DNA from: Heterohyrax brucei
Lineage: Eukaryota; Chordata; Mammalia; Hyracoidea; Procaviidae
Assembly: GCA_028571685.1 (NCBI GenBank)
Contig: CM053142.1
Coordinates: 71,201,296-71,265,295 of the forward strand
Length of the DNA stretch: 64,000 bases
Reading direction: 5' to 3'
The position numbers and the translations under genes are program-made. Positions 24,421-35,771 of the stretch are shown here, one piece after another. Within the stretch, counting starts at the first letter, position 1; each line of letters begins with the position of its first letter. Under the pieces are notes generated by a model, which saw nothing but the letters and a program-made list of their open reading frames with translations, had not been told where the DNA came from and did no database searches.

Positions 24421-24930
24421 AGGAGAGAATTGACAGTTTTCCACACTAGAAAGATTTATTAGAGAGGAGCCTGCAAGTAGAGACCCAGGAGGGCCTAGAT
24501 AAGGCATACCTCTGTTCTCCCAAACAAAAGATTTCCTGGGGCTTTATTCATTACAAAGGGTGGGGGGGAGAGGAAGGTGAGGCTAGGGTGTGTCAAGGAA
24601 GCGGACAGGTAAGCCGGCATCAACATGGTTTCTGTAATGGGGTCTTCTGGGACTGGTAGCAGGACTTATTATGGTGTGTCATGTCTGCACAGTTTCTTGC
24701 TCCCCTGGTTTGATTTCCCGGGCTTGGTTGTAGGTCTCTGGTGTCCCACTGGAAAGACATAGAGTGGTCACCTCTGTCTTGTCTGTGCCTGCCTCTGAAT
24801 TTGGTCTAAAATGGCTTTTCTGGTAAAGAACTTCAGGGGTAAGTTAAGCAACCTATCTCTGGGTGTGGGTGGTAAAACAAGTTGCTTATCTCTCTGCAGT
24901 GTTCCAGGATGTGGTTAGGCTGACCCTTCA
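24421..24930 (-). mobile_element. Possible antisense LTR
   Basis: 'agaaagatttattagagag' (AATAAA on the minus strand) is followed by GC-richer sequence ending near 'ggctgacccttcacattcat'. This is the usual look of an antisense LTR, but no target duplication was found. Confidence 0.4.
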
Positions 24931-25568
24931 CATTCATGTTTCACTTTTATAAGCAAATACTTACATACTTTCCACTCTTGATCACCGTTTAGTAAATAGC
25001 AGGATTTGTTAGATCAATGAAGGCCACCTAACTACTATTGCCGAGACTTGCACCAAGGATTACTAAGAAAGACAATTCAAACTGTAGAATCACGTGATTC
25101 AGTTTTTAGCCAAACTGTGACCTAGTAAGGCTTTTAATGAGTTTAGCTGTTGGCAATGTCTATGTCTCCCGGGGAGTCTGTAACATTCCTCTTACTTGAA
25201 CACAGATGTAACTCAGGCATCATGCTTGTCCATTTTCCTCTTTGGGGTCTTGAAACATATGCTGAATAAAACCTTTCATCATGCTTTATCATAAATTCGT
25301 GGTGATTTTACCCTAGGAAACCAGAGACATCAATTCTTTGCCACAGATACAGCAGCTTGCTTTGCTCAGAGTGAGGGTTCTGAGAGAGAGAGACAGAGAG
25401 AACACAAAAGACATAGTCTCTTTTAGACTGATCTCAAAATAGTATCAATCGGGGGTCATCTTAGAGGATTAATATCTGTGTCCTCCACTAGATTGTTGAG
25501 AGTAGAAATTAGGTTTATTAAATTGCACGCAGTGTTCAGCATAGCCTAAAATAATCTATGATATCCTC

Positions 25569-25872
25569 TGTTAGGGTCCGCGATTTTCAAGATGCGACAC
25601 TGTTACTTTAAAGGTTAAATTTTATTAAAAAATATGCCCAATAGGAAAAGTACTGGTGCACCAGGGACGCACCCCAAGCTACACAGAGCAGGGGACGACC
25701 ACGAGTTTCCCCAGCATCCAGTATTTAAGTCGTGAGATTGCAAAGCAGGGAGGGTGAACTGACCTTTACATTGATTGGTTAGATTATTCTATGGTATTTT
25801 CTGCTATTAAGTTGTTTCCTGGGGCTTTCTTTAATACCTCGAATTTTTACCGCGCCCTTCCTCATTTCAACA
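25569..25872 (-). mobile_element. Solo LTR, copy 2, internally deleted, flanked by TCCTC
   Basis: The 304-bp element starts TGTTAGGG and ends TTTCAACA, flanked by TCCTC at 25564-25568 and 25873-25877. It matches 21844-22284 but lacks about 135 bp between 'ttgattggtta' and 'gattattctatgg'. The same CCAAT, TATA-like and AATAAA order is on the minus strand. Confidence 0.85.
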
Positions 25873-25879
25873 TCCTCTA

Positions 25880-26811
25880 TGATTTGATGTTTGCTAGCTG
25901 AACAAAACAATTTTCAAAATTAAATACTTAGTCACTTTCATAATCGGAATAATCTTTAACACTAACCTAAAAAGTTGCTGTATCAGTCACATCAGACTAG
26001 ATTTTGCCATGATTCTATGATTTTTTATATAAAACTCATGCCCTATTTAGACATTTTACACATGTTGTAAATATTACTATGGTGTTGATATGAAGTGTGA
26101 GGTTTTTTTCCCACAGGTTTAAACCCACGTTAGATATTCTCTGTCTATGTGAAATAAATATTGCCTTAGTTGAAATGTTTCTCTCTAGAACAAGTATACA
26201 ACAGAAGCCTTCCCGGTGTGAAACTTGTGAAAAGCCGTTTATCCCCAAATGCTAGCATTTCTGTTTTTCTCATGCTTCGTGTCCATTTCAAAGTCAACTT
26301 CAGGTTCTGCTTTACACTGACCTCCTTCTAGGAACCAGGGACATGGGGAAGGTGTCCTCAGAAATTTTATCATTTGCTGTTGTTGGGGAAAAAGAATGTG
26401 GGAAATCACAGTTTTTTCCCTGAAATTTCCACACATCAAACATTTCATTGGCTGAAACAACTCCTGTGGCCATGTTTGAGTTCAAAGAGGTAGCAAAATA
26501 TAATCCTATCATATACTTCCAAAGAAGAAAACTAGGATGTATTTATGGATGGTTGTAACAATGACTACCACACCCACACAGAGTATTCCAGAATTCATAA
26601 TAGAATAGTTAATATTTCATGATGCATGATCAATTAATAGCATTTTTAATCATAGAGATAATGCAATCTATGTTGTATTAATGAAGCAAAGTGAAAAGAT
26701 TCTTAGTCCACATCGTTTACCTTTAGTTTTAAAAATATAAAACTTTTTAAGATTCTCGGTATGTTGCCAACTGCTTTCCAGAAAGTTGAGTTACTTTAAT
26801 CTCATGCCAAT
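25880..26811. other. Unassigned DNA
   Basis: No exon or recognisable repeat seen. Short minus-strand open frames have no family resemblance. Confidence 0.35.
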
Positions 26812-27165
26812 TGTCTTAGTTACCTAGTGCTGTTCTACCAGAAATACCACAGACTGGTAGCTTTAACAAACAGAAATATATTTTCTCACAGTTTAGCAAA
26901 AACACCAAATGCCCTGCCATCCAGTCAATTCCAATTTATAGTGACCCACCAGGACAGACCAGAACTGCCACATAGTTTCTGAAGAGCGACTGGTGGATTT
27001 GAACTGCCAGGCTTATGGTTAGCAGCCATAGCATGTAGCCACTATACCACTAAGGCTTAGGAGTCTAGAATTCGGAATTCAGGGTGCTGACTCTAGGGGA
27101 AGTCTCTTTCTCTCTGTTCACTCTGTGGGAGCGTCCTTGTCATTTTCCAGCTTTTATCCTAGATT
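26812..27165 (-). mobile_element. MaLR-type LTR, antisense, with SINE inside
   Basis: Opens 'tgtcttagttacctagtgct', then 'ccagaaataccacagactgg' and 'gctttaacaaacagaaata'. A SINE interrupts it at 26893-27060. The 3' part is truncated near the following ERV remnant. Confidence 0.75.
26893..27060 (-). mobile_element. AfroSINE, antisense, inserted in LTR
   Basis: 'cagtcaattccaatttatag', 'gaactgccacatagtttctg', 'tttgaactgccaggcttatg', 'gcagccatagcatgtagcca' follow the antisense SINE order. Confidence 0.85.
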
Positions 27166-27199
27166 CCTTGGTGATTGTGTTGCTACCATAAAACACAAA

Positions 27200-28117
27200 T
27201 TCATGCCACATGAGGGAGGCAGTAACAGGTTTACTGGCAGGGAGGTGACAGGTCAGAATGGAATGCTATAGTATCTTGATGTATCTGATAGCAAGCACTA
27301 TCAGGAAATGTAGGGGTTGAGTGTCCAGGACAAAAATTCCCCCTGCTTGCAGTGTTTTGCCAGTCTCAGTAATTACGCTAAGAAAGCAAGGTCCACAAAT
27401 GTATATTGCAATAATTAAAATTATAATGAGGGGAATTACCCATGAGTCCACACATGGGAATCACCTTGAGAACCAGTTAGTCCACTATCTAGAGGCCACT
27501 ACTCAGAGTTTCATCCATGCTGACACTTGGTGTATTTGTTTAATGTCTACCACTACTTTTTAAGAAGTGTTTATCCAACAACAGCAAGTCTTACTTATAG
27601 CTATGCAGACTTGCCCTGCCTTGGCTAACAAGAAGTCACGTGCCAGACGGTTGTCTAAAACAATTTCTACCAGGGAATTTATGGAGGTCTTATAGGGCCT
27701 GGACTGCCTTTTCTGTTCTCTCTGCCAACAGGTGTGTGGTGTCAGATGAATTTTTAATTGCATTCCATTTGATATATCCCCATAACAGGGATAATGGTTC
27801 TTAGGAACTACCAGCTGAAACCACTGTCTTCTAAGATAGGGTTATAAGCCTCTGCTTCTCTCTTATGATGATAAGAAGTGGTCAAAGTTCCATTGGGTTT
27901 AGCTTGGGGTGTACCTGGGTAGGGTAAACTAAATGTCTCAGAGTGCATTGGCCTATAAAATCTCTACCATTTAAATACTGGGTGGCTCAGTTCCATGCAA
28001 TGGGAGCTTGGTCATTAGAGGAAATACTCTCAGGATAAGATTTTCTAAATGGAGAGCTTGTATAAAGTAATTAGCCTGCAGATAGTGTTTTAATTTTAAT
28101 GATATTTTTCTGGTTTA
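27200..28117 (-). pseudogene. ERV env remnant (transmembrane subunit), antisense
   Basis: On the minus strand the frame 27763-27560 carries a Cys-rich segment of CX6CC type near its end, and the frame 27451-27266 carries a long hydrophobic span (about residues 3-25) like a transmembrane anchor. Together they indicate the transmembrane subunit of a class I-like endogenous retroviral envelope. The frame is broken, so no intact protein is encoded. Upstream env sequence probably continues to about 28117. Confidence 0.65.
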
Positions 28118-28283
28118 GGGAAACCCTGGTGGCGTTTTGGTTAAGTGTTACATCTGCTAATCAAATGTTAGCAGTTCAAATCTACCAGGTGTGCCTTGGA
28201 AACTCTATGGGGCAATTCTAATCTGTCCTATAGGTCGCTATGAGTCAGAATTGACTCAACTACACTGGTCTTTTTTTTTATTA
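28118..28283 (+). mobile_element. AfroSINE, well preserved, with target-site duplication
   Basis: Starts 'ggaaaccctggtggcg', has 'agcagttcaaatctaccagg' (B-box region) and 'gtcgctatgagtcagaattg', and ends in T-rich sequence. It is flanked by TTCTGGTTTA at 28108-28117 and 28284-28293. Confidence 0.95.
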
Positions 28284-28289
28284 TTCTGG

Positions 28290-29110
28290 TTTATAATAGC
28301 ACAGTTTTTTCTGGCATGGTAATGTCTCAAACTTCTGATGTAATCTGATTGAGAATTTTGAGTATATTTCTTTCTGGCTCTTTAGTTTTTAATATGCTAA
28401 CCAACAACATAAGCAATTTTAAGTCCTCATTTCTTATGTTTAGTTGAGTTTTTAAATATATTTCTATCCCCAGTTTACTTGGTAATTTTTGTCTCAGCAA
28501 CACAATAGGGCATTTGGAGACATATAGAAAGGAATGTTTTGCCGATTATGACCCCTTCAGACAGAAGAAAAATTTTTTTTTCCCTTAAATATTTAATCCA
28601 AGCCAGTAATTACATAGTCCATCTTGGAGAATGGGCCTGTTGGGTAATTTAAGGTAGAGAAGGTGGTTCTCATATCTAAGGCAAATTTAACTTTCTTACC
28701 TTTCACAAACCTTCTCCCGTGGAGGTTGGTGGGTCTCAGGGTTTTACCAGTGGTCGGTCTCTTCAGACCCCTCTCCTGAGAGAGTCATTACCCTTCTACG
28801 AGGGGCTGTCCATCTAGGCCTTTGGGTAAGTCAACTGGGTGTCCTGTTTTAGGGTGCTCAGGACACTCTACCTTCCAGTGGCCTCATTTACAACAATGCC
28901 TACATTGATCAAGGTCTGTATTCACTGGTTGGTGAGGTGATCCAAGTCCTAATCTTCAAAGGTCCACTGGGTTACACTGAGGTGGGCCTTAGAGAGCTAC
29001 ATCCAACAACTGGGCTTTCCTTTTTCTCTGCTGTCAAATTTCTGTTATTAAACACCTTAAAAGGTTTTCTCCATCATTCGAAAGAGTGGGGTCTGAGGTT
29101 TTACCTCAAG
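28290..29110 (-). pseudogene. ERV remnant with gag zinc-knuckle motif, antisense
   Basis: On the minus strand at about 28908-28864 the spacing CX2CX4HX4C of a retroviral nucleocapsid zinc knuckle is readable, interrupted by a TGA codon. Flanking sequence has no intact frame. With the env remnant at 27.2-28.1 kb on the same strand it looks like one provirus with pol missing. Non-functional. Confidence 0.5.
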
Positions 29111-29206
29111 TTTTCATAATTTTTGTCTTATGTCTGATGTGCACTAGAATATAAAGTGTATGCCCATAATGTCTTTTCCATTTTATTCACAGGATTAGTA
29201 CTGATA

Positions 29207-29252
29207 CACACACATAGACACAAACACATGTGCATGCACACACACACATATT
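29207..29252. repeat. Imperfect (CA)n microsatellite
   Basis: Runs of 'cacaca' broken by 'tag', 'aac' and 'tgtgcatg'. Confidence 0.8.
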
Positions 29253-30564
29253 TTTAGAGGATTTAGTGAGTCTGGTGAGAAAGATAGCTGGGTTCTCTTC
29301 AATTCCCTAATATAAAGGAAGTTTGAGAGTATTAATACTTAAACCCATTAGTTAAATAATTTAGGAGAAAGGATAATGATTTCTTATATCTAGAAAATAC
29401 TACTTTAAAACATCAGCAATTTTTCCACATAAAACCCTTAGTATTTTCTGGTTTATTCAGTCTTATTTAGTCATTTTCTGTTTCACCTGATCTGGATCAG
29501 CTGCAGTCTGTAAGGTCATCACTTGCTGCATAAAGTTTTAGAACTTCTGATTCATAGTCCTTTACAAGACTAACATCTTTTGTTGAGATACTTCTGTTGA
29601 ACACTTTTAGAAAACCAGCAAAGTTTTTTTTTTTTTTTTTTTTTGCAGGTAACAGAACTTAATAAGATCATGATTAGTTAATAAAAAATAAATATTAATA
29701 GTGAAAAGATGTGATAGACGTTAATTATAAGCAAAATGTAAAGGTCAATAAAATTTAATCTGTTGGAAAACTTTAAACAACTATATTTCTAAGTATAACC
29801 ATTAACTATATTTTTAAAGAACTTCAGATACCATACATAATATTCTTGAGGTATCATACCAGATAGTCAGGGTATACTAAGATTATCAAGTCTCCATATA
29901 CCTGAATAATATAAAAATAGCTTCACAGGTAAATTATTTTAATTTCTCATTGGCTTTGATGCTGAAGTCAAAAAACAAAATTATAGTCAAATTATTAACT
30001 ATGAAAAAATAAAATTATGATTATATATTATGTATTTGATGTAATATTATTATGCAGAAACATAAGAGGAAATAGATAACACAAATCTTGACCCAGTAAG
30101 ACTCAGGCCCTTCCCTTGATTTTAACCTGTGCTATGTAATTTACTAAATAAAAACTTTTAGCATTTTTTCTTCATAAAAAGGTATTTGCTGCTTATCATG
30201 AATTTTCAGTTGTCAAGAGTTTATTTACAGATTAACAAGAAATAATAATTGTTATTTAGTCAATGATCTTAAAATAGAATCCAGCATTTTCTCTCTCTCT
30301 CTCTTTTTCTAACTTGTGACTTGGTTTTTGGCTCAGAAATCGGACTTCAGTGAGAAGCCAAACCATTTGTCTTTGAGGCAGATTACACAAAGAACAAATT
30401 AACCCTGAACTCAGAAATCAAAAAGAATGTTGTTATTTAAACAGTGAAAAACTCAGTTATTTTTTTCTTTTAGCTCACATTAAATTTCTTAAAAACCTCA
30501 TAAATTACTAAATTTTTTTCTGACAAAATTTTTTCAACTTTTTTAGCTTAACCCCTGAGATTTA
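29253..30564. other. Unassigned AT-rich DNA
   Basis: No exon or clear repeat seen, apart from a 21-base T run at 29624-29644. Confidence 0.35.
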
Positions 30565-30765
30565 TTGATTCTTTTTTTCAATTGTTATTAAGTGAAAGTA
30601 TAGAATCCAAACCAGTTTTGCATGCCCACCGATCTGCAGCTCCTTCTGCTCTCCCCACCCAGTGACTGCATGCTCCTCTTTTCCATTCCGTAGTTCTAGT
30701 GTCCCCTCAACAAGCATCTGTCCCCTTGTCTCCACCCTCTTCTCTCCCGTCTAGAAAGATGCCAG
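30565..30765 (-). mobile_element. L1 3' end fragment, antisense
   Basis: 'caattgttattaagtgaaag', 'gcatgcccaccgatctgcag', 'ctccttctgctctccccacc' matches the antisense L1 3' UTR start at 14300-14390. Severely 5'-truncated. Confidence 0.75.
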
Positions 30766-31844
30766 TATCAGACAAAACTTGACTATCAAAAATTTTTCCT
30801 TTCAATAAACCTTGTTTTCTGTAACCCGCTTAGAGCAAAAGAATGAGCAGTTGTTTAATAAAGTAGCCTGGCGGTGAGACCATGGAATGCTAGGTCTTAT
30901 AGTAAGGGCCCAATGTTTTAGGGCACACATAAACATACGTATATTGTCTACATGTGTGACATAATTTCTTGCCAACTTCTATTACAAGTTACAGACTTAA
31001 GATCCCCAGAAGCGGCGGCAGAAGAAAAAACAGTGAGAGGTCAAGACGTTTGCAGAGCAATAAGCCAGACTGGAAATAAGATGCTGTTGAGGGGAGGATT
31101 AAAGACCCCAAGGGAACAAAATAATCTTAGTGGCTTCAACTTTCCAGATGATCACATCAGCTTCGTGGAGGTAATCTTGCCCGCCTAAATCTTCTAGGTA
31201 TCCGTGGACCAGACAGATGGGATGATCACTCCCCAGACAGACGGCTGCTCAAAATGCCACTGAAGATTTTTCTTGGGTCTCAGAGCACCTCACTAGGGTT
31301 CCTGAGCAAAAGAGACCCCACATTCTATACATGATGACTCTGCACTAGGTTTTGCACCAGGCAGGAGATGTTATGGAAAAGGCTCCCAGGATAGGGGTAG
31401 GGGCCTAGAATAGGTGTACTTATAGAAACAGCAGAGAGGTTTCCACACAAGGAGATAGGTTTCTTTTTAGAAAAGAGAAGGAGGGCCCATGGAAGAGTTT
31501 ATTAACAGCATTTGAAAACTAGGAATTCTGAACATAAGCAGTATAGACACCTCCTTCCACACAAGCGATTTGTCAACCTAACCAGTCAACCTCTCCTTCT
31601 ACCAGAAGTCACCCCATCAGGTTGTTGGAAATCTGAATAAAGTGCTTTTAAAGATTCAGTCCCTGTCTCTGCATAACTCGATTAGTAGTGACAGGCAGCA
31701 TGAGTCTGCAACTGGGATTTTTCTGGTAACACTCTCCTGTCTCCTTTCCAAATTAGGGAAATTACCTCCCACACTTCAGGTTTCAGTCACCTTCCAAGAC
31801 TCACAGTTGCTTTCCACCTCACCGGGTTTTCCAGTGTCTAGCTG
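30766..31844. other. Unassigned DNA, possibly LTR/ERV-derived
   Basis: An open frame of 78 codons at 30952 has no recognised family. Text near 31680-31740 resembles the region before the RTE tail at 35830-35880 ('agtagtgacaggcagcatgagtctgcaac' versus 'agtaatgacaagtggcccgagtccgcaac'), so part is a dispersed repeat. Confidence 0.35.
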
Positions 31845-31972
31845 ACTTACTGCTTAAGAGCTACGTCGGCAGTCCCAGTCTGCCAGGAGCACCTTGGAAA
31901 CGGTGAGGCAGTTCTACTCTGTCCTATAGGGTCACTGTGAGTTGGAATTGACTCCACAGCAGTGGGTTTTAT
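31845..31972 (+). mobile_element. AfroSINE, 5'-truncated
   Basis: 'gtctgccaggagcaccttgg', 'gcagttctactctgtcctat', 'agggtcactgtgagttggaa' and 'cagcagtgggtttta' are the sense SINE 3' two-thirds. Confidence 0.9.
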
Positions 31973-32034
31973 TCGGAGCTCCCAGTGAAGATTTTATGAG
32001 AAGTAATTTCCTGGATTTCTGGTCTTGTAGGTGC

Positions 32035-32330
32035 TAAGCGTTTTCGAGTCGGTTTCAACTTATGGCAACTCTGTGAACGACAGAACGAAACACTGCTTGG
32101 TCCTGTGCCATGCGTAGATTCTTTTTTATGCTTAAACCCATTGCTGCAGCTCTGTGTTAATCCGTGTTGTTGAAGGTTTTCTTTCCTCTTTTTGGCTGAC
32201 CTTCTACCTAGCATGGTGTCCTTTACCAGGGATTGATTCCCTTCTGACAACACGTCCCAAGTATGTAAGACACAGTCTCCCCATCCTTGTTTCCAAGGAG
32301 CATTCTGGCTAGTGGTCTGAGAATCTTAAA
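32035..32330 (-). mobile_element. RTE/BovB-type LINE 3' end, antisense
   Basis: 'cgagtcggtttcaacttatg', 'gaacgaaacactgcttggtc', 'cctctttttggctgacctt', 'gattcccttctgacaacacg' is the reverse of the 3' end seen at 35540-35771 and 45500-45720. Confidence 0.85.
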
Positions 32331-32785
32331 TTTGGTGCTTTCCATTCCTTCTAGGGTCTGATTCCAGCTTCACATAGTTGTCAGCTCCAGGGCTCGGAGT
32401 GGAGGGAAGATGATGGAAAAATCAGCTGCTACCTCTTGAGGAGGGATTTCCTCTTTCTTGTGTGCTGCCTGTCTTCCGTCTCAGAGCAAAACTGGGATGA
32501 TTAAGACTGCACCGTCTACTGTGGGCTCTGCCTCTCCTAAGGTTAACGGTGGTAGAAATTAGACCCTTTGAGCAGTCTAGCTGTAATGGTTTCTGAGCAC
32601 TACACTGGAAGGAGCTGTCAGCCGTGAAGCCTGACTGTTCAGTGTGGTCCCACCGCCAAAATCAGCAGAACCTCAGGCCCCACCCGAGACCAGTATGTGT
32701 GAATCTGCAACTGAACAAGATCTCCAGGTGAATATTTGGCACGGTGAAATGCAAGGACCCCTGCGGTAAATGCCCCAGGCTCCTG

Positions 32786-32940
32786 ATCTGCTGGTGTAGT
32801 GATTAAGAGCTACATCTACTTAACCAAAAGACCAGCAGTTTAAATCTACCGGGGTCTCCTTGGAAATTCTGTGGGGTAGTTCTACTCTCCCCTACAGGGT
32901 TGCTATCAGTTGAAATCGAGTGGACAGCAATGCGTTTGTT
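32786..32940 (+). mobile_element. AfroSINE
   Basis: 'tgctggtgtagtgattaaga', 'accaaaagaccagcagttta', 'gtagttctactctcccctac' and 'gggttgctatcagttgaaat' give the whole SINE in sense orientation. Confidence 0.9.
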
Positions 32941-33200
32941 TCCTTCATGTGTTACTACATGGTTTTAATCTGAGGTCCCGCTAGCTGCCTGTATGAGCGG
33001 TGGGAAAGCGGGCTGAGTATTGGAGTAAAGGGCATTGGTGTTGTTCGTCAAGAGTTTGCATTTGATGTTTGTCTGCATACTTGAAGCTATTTGTCCCTAA
33101 AGACACGGAGCAGTGATTTCTAGAGTGAGACTGCAGTGGACCCAAGATCTGTTACCTATCCCAGTTAATTTACTATTAGTAGTCAGCAGAGGGCGCTGTA

Positions 33201-33202
<2 letters not shown>

Positions 33203-33294
<92 letters not shown>
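33203..33294. repeat. (CT)46 microsatellite
   Basis: A perfect run of 92 bases of CT, followed by C/T-rich 'ccttccctccctgcc' sequence to about 33365. The Arg-Glu and Ser-Leu open frames over it are artefacts of the repeat. Confidence 0.99.
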
Positions 33295-33297
<3 letters not shown>

Positions 33298-33467
33298 CAT
33301 CCCTTCCCTCCCTCCCTGCCTCTCTGCCTCCTTCCCTCCCTGCCTCCCTTCCTTCCTCTCTGTCTTTAGCCTTTCTGTTTACTGAAGTCAGATTGCTTAA
33401 CGTTACTGGTGAAATACTTAAATTTACATTATTTTATTGATGCACCAATACCTACATGTGAAGGTAT

Positions 33468-34031
33468 TTGTTTTGGTAACCTGGTAAGCTCTAACAGAAA
33501 TACCACGAGTAGATGGCTTTAACAAAGAACAGTTTATTCTCACACAGCCCAATAAGGCTGGAAGTTGGAATCCTGGTGCCTGTGTCTCCGGGGAATGCAC
33601 TCTCAGTCTGCTCTGGAGGAAAGTCTTTGTGCTGCTTCAGACTTTCTTTGGTCTAAGAGCATCTCTGTCGGCACAGGAAGCCTCTGTCAAAGGATGTGCT
33701 CTGCTCCGGAATTCGCTTTATTGATGGTATGAGGTAAGCAACTCTCTGCTTGCTTCTCTTTCGTTTTGTTTCTTATAGGATAAAAAGTGGTTCAAGCCCA
33801 CTCCAGGGACATTTCCTTTACATGGGAGCAGGGAGGTGACTTTAGGAAGGCTGTTATAGCCCCACCCTAATCTTCTTTAACAGAAATCCAGTCTGTCAAC
33901 CACAGGCAGAGAATAGGATTTACAGCATCAGAAAATCACAAAATGGAGGACAAATCGCAAAACACTGGCAATTCTGGCCCAGACAAATTGTTATGTACAT
34001 TTTTTGGGGGGACACACAGCAATTCATGACA
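33468..34031 (-). mobile_element. MaLR-type LTR, antisense
   Basis: 'taacagaaataccacgagta', 'gatggctttaacaaagaaca', '...gggggacacacagcaattc' ending 'atgaca'. Same family as 56952-57503. Confidence 0.8.
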
Positions 34032-34479
34032 GTGTTATTTTATGGCCTGTATAGGTAAGTAAAGAACAAGACTGAACTTCTGTTTGCTAACTCAAAACTC
34101 AGCCCTAGTACTCCTGACTGCTGTTATAATACCCAAAATACCAGCCATGTGGAGAAAGAGGACCCACAGCAACACTTTCCCTCTCTCACAGTTGGGCCAG
34201 TGGCTACCCCTGGTGTTCAATCAGATAGTCCTTCTCTTGGCTAAGTAGTCTGGCTGAATCCAGATGGATTAAAACTGTATATTCTGCTGGTTTGTAAGAG
34301 TCTTTTAATTGTTTACAATGCAAAATGAAAGTCAACCTTGTCTAGACTTTAATACTTAAAAAAAAATAATGTGGTAGGCCTTCAGATAGAAATTTTAAGG
34401 ATAAGTGAATTATCAGTATATGTAAACAAGATTTTTGTATGTTTACTTGGTTTGTTTTGTTTTGTTTTTTATGGCTGTT

Positions 34480-34960
34480 TTGCTGCAAAAGATCTCTTTA
34501 AAGTTGGAAAAGCAAAGCATACCACTCTGAAGACTAAGGTGCACCTAACCGAAGCCCTAATATTTTCAATCGCATCATGTGCATGAGAAGCTGGACAATG
34601 AATGAGAAAGACTGAGGAAGAACTGATGCCTTTGAATTGTGATGTTGGAGGAATATTGAATACACCATGGACTGCCAAAAGAACAAACAGGTCCGTCCTG
34701 GAAGAAGTACAACTCCGAGTGCTCCCTGGAAGCAAAGATGACAAGATTGCGTCTCACATACTTTGGACATGTTGTCAGGAAGGATCAGTCCCTGGAGAAA
34801 GGCATCATGTTTCGTAGAATACTGGGTCAGCGGAAGAGAGGGACACCCTCAAGAACACGGACTAACACTGGCTGCACAAAAGGGGCTCAAGCGTGACAAT
34901 GACGGAGCACGGCACAAGACTGCAAGTGGTTTTGATAGTGTTCATTGCTGTAGGAAAATT
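34480..34960 (+). mobile_element. RTE/BovB-type LINE 3' fragment
   Basis: 'gctgcaaaagatctctttaa', 'actctgaagactaaggtgca', 'tgatgcctttgaattgtgat', 'ggactgccaaaagaacaaac', 'catactttggacatgttgtc' follow the RTE ORF C-terminal and 3' region in sense orientation. Confidence 0.9.
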
Positions 34961-35284
34961 CTTAGCTAGCTTCTGTCTTAATACTTAAACCCCTTTCCCC
35001 TCCTTGGAATGCTGAAACTTTAAAGAGAATTGTAACCACTCCTCTGGTTGGTATTTATAAAGATTTTTGAAATTGTTTTCCCAGGCTGTTCTTGAATGCT
35101 AAGTGGACAAGGTGACGTCAGTTTGCAGGCCCATATGCAGATAAGCAACATAGTTCTGAGAACAGATAACAAGACTCTGCACATCAAGGACAACTCCTCT
35201 GAATACCAGCATAACTACCCCACCCCTTCCCTTCTCTAAAAGCTTCTGTAAAACTTGCCTACCTGAACTGAGATGTGAAGACAG

Positions 35285-35771
35285 TAAGGATGTCACCTGG
35301 AAGCCTAAAATGCACCTGACCCAAGCCATGGTATTTTCAATCGCATCATAAGCATGAACAAGACGGACAATGAACAAAGAAGACATAAGAATTGATGCCT
35401 CTGAATTGTGATGTTGGAGACGAATGTTGAGTACACTATGGACTGCCAAGAGAACAAACAGATCTGTTCTGGAAGAAGTACAACCAGAGTGCTCCTTAGA
35501 AGCAAAGATGGCAAAACTGCTTCTTAGATACTTGGGACGTGTTGTCAGGAAAGATTAGTCCCTGGAGAAGGGCATCATGCTTGGTAGAACAGAGGGACAG
35601 TGAAAAAGAAGAAGACCCTCTATGAGATGGATTGACGCAGTGGCCACAACAATGGGCTTAAGCATAAAAACGATTGTGGACATGGTGCAAGACCGGGCAG
35701 TGTTTTGTTGTGTTGTTCATAGGGTTGCTGTGAGTTGGAACCGACTCGACAGCACCTAACAACAACAACCC
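35285..35771 (+). mobile_element. RTE/BovB-type LINE 3' end with intact tail
   Basis: The same region as 34480-34960, extending to the true 3' end: 'gttgctgtgagttggaaccg', 'actcgacagcacctaacaac' followed by 'aacaacc'. The tail is a short (AAC)n run. Confidence 0.92.

Noticed and set aside
21844-25872. Interpretation of the two related LTRs as the ends of one provirus
   Set aside because: Each has its own perfect target duplication (CAAT and TCCTC), and the DNA between contains an unrelated LTR with its own CAGGT flanks.
33097-33385. Open frames with long Arg-Glu or Ser-Leu runs on both strands
   Set aside because: They are translations of the CT microsatellite, with no homology and no splice or start context.
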